Assembly (NCBI GenBank): GCA_022712835.1
Contig: JAFLJU010000389.1
Coordinates: 1-64,000 of the forward strand
Reading direction: 5' to 3'
Length of the DNA: 64,000 bases
Origin: Desulfobacteraceae bacterium
GTDB taxonomy: Bacteria; Desulfobacterota; Desulfobacteria; Desulfobacterales; Desulfobacteraceae
The first letter of the stretch is position 1. Each line of letters opens with the position of its first letter. Position numbers and translations under genes: made by a program. The notes below the pieces were generated by a model that saw only the letters and a program-made list of their open reading frames with translations, was not told the DNA's origin and searched no databases. Positions 59,811-64,000 of the stretch are shown here, one piece after another.

Positions 59811-61490
59811 TCACTCCCTACTGATATTGAATAATACTAGTTCGATGATATCTGTATTAGCTTGTATTTTCAGTTTCATATCGATTCCTATCACATTATG
59901 TAACTTACCTAGATATGCACTAATTTCATCATTACTATCATCACCCCATATTCCATTGACACTGATAGTATCACCATCCATATCTGCATTCAGTCCTGGT
60001 AACTTAGATGGGTGGAGTATAGTCGCTTCAAAATAAGGTACCCCTAATGTAGGATAATGGTAGAGCTCCATTGTCTTACCAGTATCAAATATCAATGTCA
60101 CATGCTTAGCTGGATCAGTCGTAATCACATGTACCTTACTAGGGTAAATTGACCCATCTACTAATACAGGATATCTTGTAATAAATACATGCTTACCCTT
60201 AGTGATATTTACTGCTGCAATATACATAGCTTCAGACCAAGTCAATGGGGATACATTAGCTATATCAAATACATCTCCAGATCGTTCTACTAGTACCTTC
60301 AGCTCATCTTTATTCTTACCTAAGTATACCTTATCATCGATCTTATATGTAAGTATTAGCCAGTAATCTTTCTTATCTACCCCACGGATACTTACAGGAG
60401 ATTCTCTAAAACCTACATACTTAAACTTATTGATGATCCTTACGATGTTGTTATTATCAGTGACCTTCTTTATCTCTCCATGAGATATATCTACATACTC
60501 TATATCAAACTTAGCATTAGTGACAGCTACTACCTCAGTATTACCTCTAGTGAATATCTCACCATATAACTTATCTCTAATGTAATTTACAAAGAATGGT
60601 TGGAAGTTCTTAATCGTCTGTAGTAGTGGGATCATTGTTTCATCAGCTTTGATACTACCTGGATCATGAGGATCATTTACACTAGTGATCCCAACACTGA
60701 TGACATTCCTAGTAGTCAAAGCTATCTTCCTAGCACCAAAGTGTCCTTGGAAGAATCCTTTCTTACCAGTGATAGCATTTAGATTATACGTATCTATCTC
60801 ATGTACTTTCATCTGTAGCTGCCAGCGGATACCATCAAATAATGTATCTTTAGATGTCTCCTCATCTACTAGTCCAGCAGATAGATTGAGTATACTAAGG
60901 TATATCTTATTGATATCATCTTGAGCTAATCTACCAGTACTCATATCTATATCTCGCATACCTGCTGGCATGACTATCATCTTAGTAGTGAATAAGTTAT
61001 CTTTATACTTGACTAGTAACTTATGCATATTAGATGCTCGTAATCCTTTAGGTTCTTTAGCATTTACTGTGAGAGGGAAATGCTTGATAAAGAAAGCATA
61101 TCCAGTATCAGCTCCTTTATCAACACTATCAGCTATCTCAAACTTATTATTCTTATGATCATATATAGCGTGTCTAGATCCACGTAGGATATCAACGTAG
61201 ATACGTTTCTTATTCACTATGAAATTGAATACTACTTGGTGTATGATACTAGTATTAAAATATATATGACCCTCATTAGTATACCTTTCTGGATCAGTCA
61301 CTCTACCAAATATGGCTTCTGAGAATAGACCTTCTGGATGGAATTCAGTAGAATTTGGTTGGAAGATACTCGATGATGTTATAAGAGGGATGTTATGTTT
61401 AGCTACTTCATCAGCTACATCCATGATCTCAATATCGAATGGTTTCTTATCTAGTATTGCTTGTATATTATCAGGTACGATTTCATTCAT
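59811..61490 (-). CDS. RNA polymerase beta-prime, N-terminal part with active-site NADMDGD
   Basis: The catalytic part of a multisubunit phage RNA polymerase. The 559-aa protein contains LHPSKLPGLNADMDGDTISV near residues 492-511, matching the cellular beta-prime N-A-D-F-D-G-D loop whose three aspartates hold the catalytic magnesium. Upstream, GFFQGHFGARKIALTTRNVI (about 246-265) matches the switch/lid region K-G-R-F-R-x-N-L-x-G-K-R-V-D-F-S-G-R-S-V-I in diverged form. The chain ends about 50 residues past the active site, so the bridge helix and trigger loop must be on another ORF, such as 49855-51156. AAGAGGT precedes the ATG. Confidence 0.85.
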   Translation of the reverse strand: MNEIVPDNIQAILDKKPFDIEIMDVADEVAKHNIPLITSSSIFQPNSTEFHPEGLFSEAIFGRVTDPERYTNEGHIYFNTSIIHQVVFNFIVNKKRIYVDILRGSRHAIYDHKNNKFEIADSVDKGADTGYAFFIKHFPLTVNAKEPKGLRASNMHKLLVKYKDNLFTTKMIVMPAGMRDIDMSTGRLAQDDINKIYLSILNLSAGLVDEETSKDTLFDGIRWQLQMKVHEIDTYNLNAITGKKGFFQGHFGARKIALTTRNVISVGITSVNDPHDPGSIKADETMIPLLQTIKNFQPFFVNYIRDKLYGEIFTRGNTEVVAVTNAKFDIEYVDISHGEIKKVTDNNNIVRIINKFKYVGFRESPVSIRGVDKKDYWLILTYKIDDKVYLGKNKDELKVLVERSGDVFDIANVSPLTWSEAMYIAAVNITKGKHVFITRYPVLVDGSIYPSKVHVITTDPAKHVTLIFDTGKTMELYHYPTLGVPYFEATILHPSKLPGLNADMDGDTISVNGIWGDDSNDEISAYLGKLHNVIGIDMKLKIQANTDIIELVLFNISRE

Positions 61491-61589
61491 GTAGATACCT
61501 CTTATTTAGTATAGGTGGAATATATATAGTGGTCTCGTAATATTGTTTATACGAGTGTACATAAACGTAAATATAAGGAGTACGTGATC

Positions 61590-62351
61590 ATGTCAGATAT
61601 CATAGACGAGATAAATGAGAGAGTCATGATGGATGAGTTTGTAAAGGTAAATAAGATCTACCTGGATATCCATTTTATTAAGTATCTAGGGTTGGGAAAG
61701 TTATTAGCTCATCCTAAGATGACATCAGATATCTATGATGATATCTATGCGTACCTGAGTACTGATGCATTCAAAGATCGTATCACAGATATACCTAGTG
61801 ATGTATTTTCAAGTATACTCGATAAGTATCCTGATCTATCAGAAGCATACTCTACTGATAAAGATGATGCCCTATTAGTAATGAGTCCTACATTTCAGAA
61901 TGTATTTGAACCTATCATGAAGCATATCGTAGAAGCTAAACATGCTCATACTGTAATCGGTACTGATGACGATATACGTATCATGCTAGATATAGGTGAT
62001 CTCCAGTTATCAGATACTATGCTAGAGAGAGTAGCTATCGAGTATAGTGACTTATTTAAAGTACCAGTTATCATACTAAATGAATCACTCACTGACATCA
62101 GTGATACTGATATACTCAAGTATGATAGCTACTTTATTAATGCATTCCACATCTTCAATAATAGATACATCAAGTTACTAGATGATCGTAAGATGGTAGA
62201 TAAATATCTATTCACTAAACGAGTATTACCAACGACAGAGTTAGATGCGATATATGATAAAGATACAGATGGTATCTTCGAGTATATAGAACTCATTATG
62301 AAATTCGCTATCCACTTCCAGTATATTGATAAAGTGAGTAAAGTGATATGA
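61590..62351 (+). CDS. Hypothetical protein (253 aa)
   Basis: I place the start at ATG 61590 (MSDIIDEINERVMMDEFV), nine bases after AAGGAG; a GTG at 61584 is also in frame. The 253-aa protein is helical and acidic, with no membrane segment or motif that I recognise. It is divergent from RNAP beta-prime N across 99 bp and is followed after 13 bases by the partial gene at 62365, with which it is likely co-transcribed. A phiKZ-like conserved virion protein is possible. Confidence 0.65.
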   Translation: MSDIIDEINERVMMDEFVKVNKIYLDIHFIKYLGLGKLLAHPKMTSDIYDDIYAYLSTDAFKDRITDIPSDVFSSILDKYPDLSEAYSTDKDDALLVMSPTFQNVFEPIMKHIVEAKHAHTVIGTDDDIRIMLDIGDLQLSDTMLERVAIEYSDLFKVPVIILNESLTDISDTDILKYDSYFINAFHIFNNRYIKLLDDRKMVDKYLFTKRVLPTTELDAIYDKDTDGIFEYIELIMKFAIHFQYIDKVSKVI

Positions 62352-62364
62352 CGAGGTATAGATA

Positions 62365-64000
62365 ATGGCTAAGGCAAAAGATACTCTCACTGATGAGGGT
62401 CTTGATAATAATGAATTAGAATTAGATGACTTTGATACTGATCTAGATATGGATTTCGATTTCGATGCAGATCCATCAGATGAGGTAAAAGATGATAGAC
62501 GACCAGTAGCTTCAGTCGATGTCAAATCAGTACTCAAAGATGGTCTATCTGTAGAAACTGGAGCGATGATCGGTGGACGTATCCGTGATGAATTTACTAG
62601 TATAGATTCAGGATACAGTGCAATAGTAGATACTACTTCAGATATCACCAGGTATAAGGACGACCTACTAAAAGATATAGCTCCTACGATCAATAGAGTC
62701 AAGCGTGTATCTAAAATGTACCTCCCTAAGGTAGAGAAACTCTTACCTAAGAAGTTATATGAAAAGTTAGATAATATTCTTCACGTTGATGATGAAGAAA
62801 ATAGAGCACAGTCAGAGGAGCAATTACGTACTGCTACTATCAATAGTCACTTATCTGATGTATTTGGTGCTCAGCAAGATATAGAAAATGATAGATACTT
62901 ACGAGATAAGACTGATGCAATGATCGAGACTGGATTATCAGGATCACGTCATAAAGAATCAGTCACGGTACTATCTCAAGTACGAAATATCCTCAAATCT
63001 AATCAGCTATTCTTCCAAGGTGTATTTAAAAGTTACCTGATGAAGAGCTTAGAGCTCAAGTATAGACAACTCTTTATTAGTAAAGATATGCTTACTAATA
63101 CTAAAGGGATACTGACTACCTTAATAAATAAGCTAGATTCGATTAAGCATAATACATCATTACCAGATATAGTAAAGACTAAGTACTCAGAAGAGTTTGC
63201 AGCATTAGCTCGTGAACGTATAATGGGTGCAGTGGGTCAAACAGTAGGTGATTTTACAGCTAACTTCAGACAGAATATGATGAAGAATATCAAAGAGAAT
63301 ATCTTTGAGAAAGCTACTACTCTAATAAATGAAGTAGGTGGTGGAGTTGCTGAAGCTGCTGAGATGTCAGAAGAGCAACGCCAGATGGAGGAAGAATTTG
63401 GTGAAGTATCTGATAATACATCCACTGGTCTAGTCAAGAGTATATTTAAGAAGATACTAGTAGAAGGTGGATTTGTAGCAGCTAAAGCAGGCGTAGGTCA
63501 GCAACGATTTGAAGACTTTGATGCTATGACTAAGCATGCTATGGATATACTTCCATATAAGTTAAATCAGTTAGCTAAATCAGAGGGCTTATTGGGTAGT
63601 ATAGCTGGGACGATTATGCCCACGCACGATGAGGAACGGGGTGTGCTAGAAAACGTATATGCTACTAAAGGCGATACTCCGGTACCTTTTGATCTCATTA
63701 CACGTAAAAGTATAGTAGAGATCATTCCTGGATTCTTATCCAAGATACATCAACAAGCATCTATATCTACTAATATATTAAAGCAGCAACTGACAGCTAA
63801 TTTACCTAAGAAAGCTATAGGACATGTATTATCTCAGGTGGATGAGGAAGAGTTAGTATTTGATAAGACGACTGAAGATTTCATATCAGCTTCTGAGTTC
63901 AAGCAGAAACGCAAGGATGAGTTATTCGGTGATAAGGATGAACGTACTGAAGATGTAGCTAATATAGTGAGTCAGATGTACGCATCATTTTCTCGTAAAG
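62365..64000 (+). CDS. Large helical virion-type protein, truncated by window end
   Basis: Starts at ATG 62365 after GAGGT and remains open for 545 codons to the window edge, so the C-terminus is missing. The first 45 residues are very acidic (LELDDFDTDLDMDFDFDADP). The rest is long helices and coiled coil (KVEKLLPKKLYEKLDNILHV; SKDMLTNTKGILTTLINKLD; FTANFRQNMMKNIKENIF), with a glycine/alanine stretch (GGGVAEAAEMSEEQRQM). The composition fits a tail tape-measure or internal head protein. No lytic domain is visible in the part seen. Confidence 0.7.
   Translation, partial: MAKAKDTLTDEGLDNNELELDDFDTDLDMDFDFDADPSDEVKDDRRPVASVDVKSVLKDGLSVETGAMIGGRIRDEFTSIDSGYSAIVDTTSDITRYKDDLLKDIAPTINRVKRVSKMYLPKVEKLLPKKLYEKLDNILHVDDEENRAQSEEQLRTATINSHLSDVFGAQQDIENDRYLRDKTDAMIETGLSGSRHKESVTVLSQVRNILKSNQLFFQGVFKSYLMKSLELKYRQLFISKDMLTNTKGILTTLINKLDSIKHNTSLPDIVKTKYSEEFAALARERIMGAVGQTVGDFTANFRQNMMKNIKENIFEKATTLINEVGGGVAEAAEMSEEQRQMEEEFGEVSDNTSTGLVKSIFKKILVEGGFVAAKAGVGQQRFEDFDAMTKHAMDILPYKLNQLAKSEGLLGSIAGTIMPTHDEERGVLENVYATKGDTPVPFDLITRKSIVEIIPGFLSKIHQQASISTNILKQQLTANLPKKAIGHVLSQVDEEELVFDKTTEDFISASEFKQKRKDELFGDKDERTEDVANIVSQMYASFSRK

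Overview
The window is most consistent with part of the genome of a phiKZ-like (nucleus-forming type) jumbo myovirus infecting a Gram-negative bacterium. The evidence is an RNA polymerase split over separate ORFs (beta N-terminal part 31613-33205, beta C-terminal clamp-like part 40035-40706, beta-prime N-terminal part with the NADMDGD motif 59811-61490, beta-prime C-terminal part 49855-51156), a contractile tail sheath and tube pair, a divergent tubulin/FtsZ-like GTPase (PhuZ-like), a portal-like protein, a GH24 endolysin, a small outer-membrane lipoprotein of spanin type, a class II ribonucleotide reductase and both subunits of a type II topoisomerase. The DNA is strongly AT-rich, genes lie on both strands in short blocks, and no ribosomal RNA, convincing tRNA, CRISPR or transposase was seen. 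The host cannot be named from sequence alone.

Layout. 1-3174 is a gene-free 3.1 kb locus between two inverted copies of a dispersed repeat. It holds a structured-RNA candidate, a candidate ncRNA 3' end with a canonical intrinsic terminator, an 82-bp tandem duplication and an iteron-like array. 3175-7239 has propeller-like proteins, a 44-aa membrane peptide, an unknown protein and a phospholipase A2-like protein. 7908-10010 is nrdJ. 10094-11785 has a small unknown gene, a lipoprotein and the tubulin. 12159-20841 is a minus-strand structural block with two receptor-binding-type fibres. 21139-29740 holds tail sheath, tail tube, portal-like and other virion genes. 29812-33205 has a Q/N-rich protein and RNAP beta. 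33576-37316 has three beta-propeller paralogues. 37947-42002 has a membrane/coiled-coil protein, the beta clamp-like fragment and a hypothetical gene. 42121-48536 carries the topoisomerase subunits and two small genes, interrupted by a second copy of the structured-RNA candidate. 48782-52102 has RNAP beta-prime C and a histone H1-like tailed protein. 52197-59229 has endolysin and virion genes ending in a third fibre. 59811-64000 has RNAP beta-prime N and two plus-strand genes, the last running off the window.

Organisation. Most transcription blocks end in a perfect 12-19 bp hairpin, often built on the same CATAGCATACC arm and lacking a U tract. Leaders between minus-strand genes carry multicopy palindromic repeats. 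One protein theme dominates the accessory content: about 40-aa beta-propeller repeats (SBBP-like) occur in at least seven genes. Three of these have an Mtd-N-like virion attachment domain and a C-terminal LTLADSN heptapeptide ladder; the others are free-standing, and two of those have in-frame stops with coding sequence continuing beyond. The most unusual signals are the 3.1 kb non-coding locus and its duplicated RNA element, the dispersed repeat whose internal core is flipped between copies, and a propeller gene (36255-37316) filled with about twenty inverted repeats.
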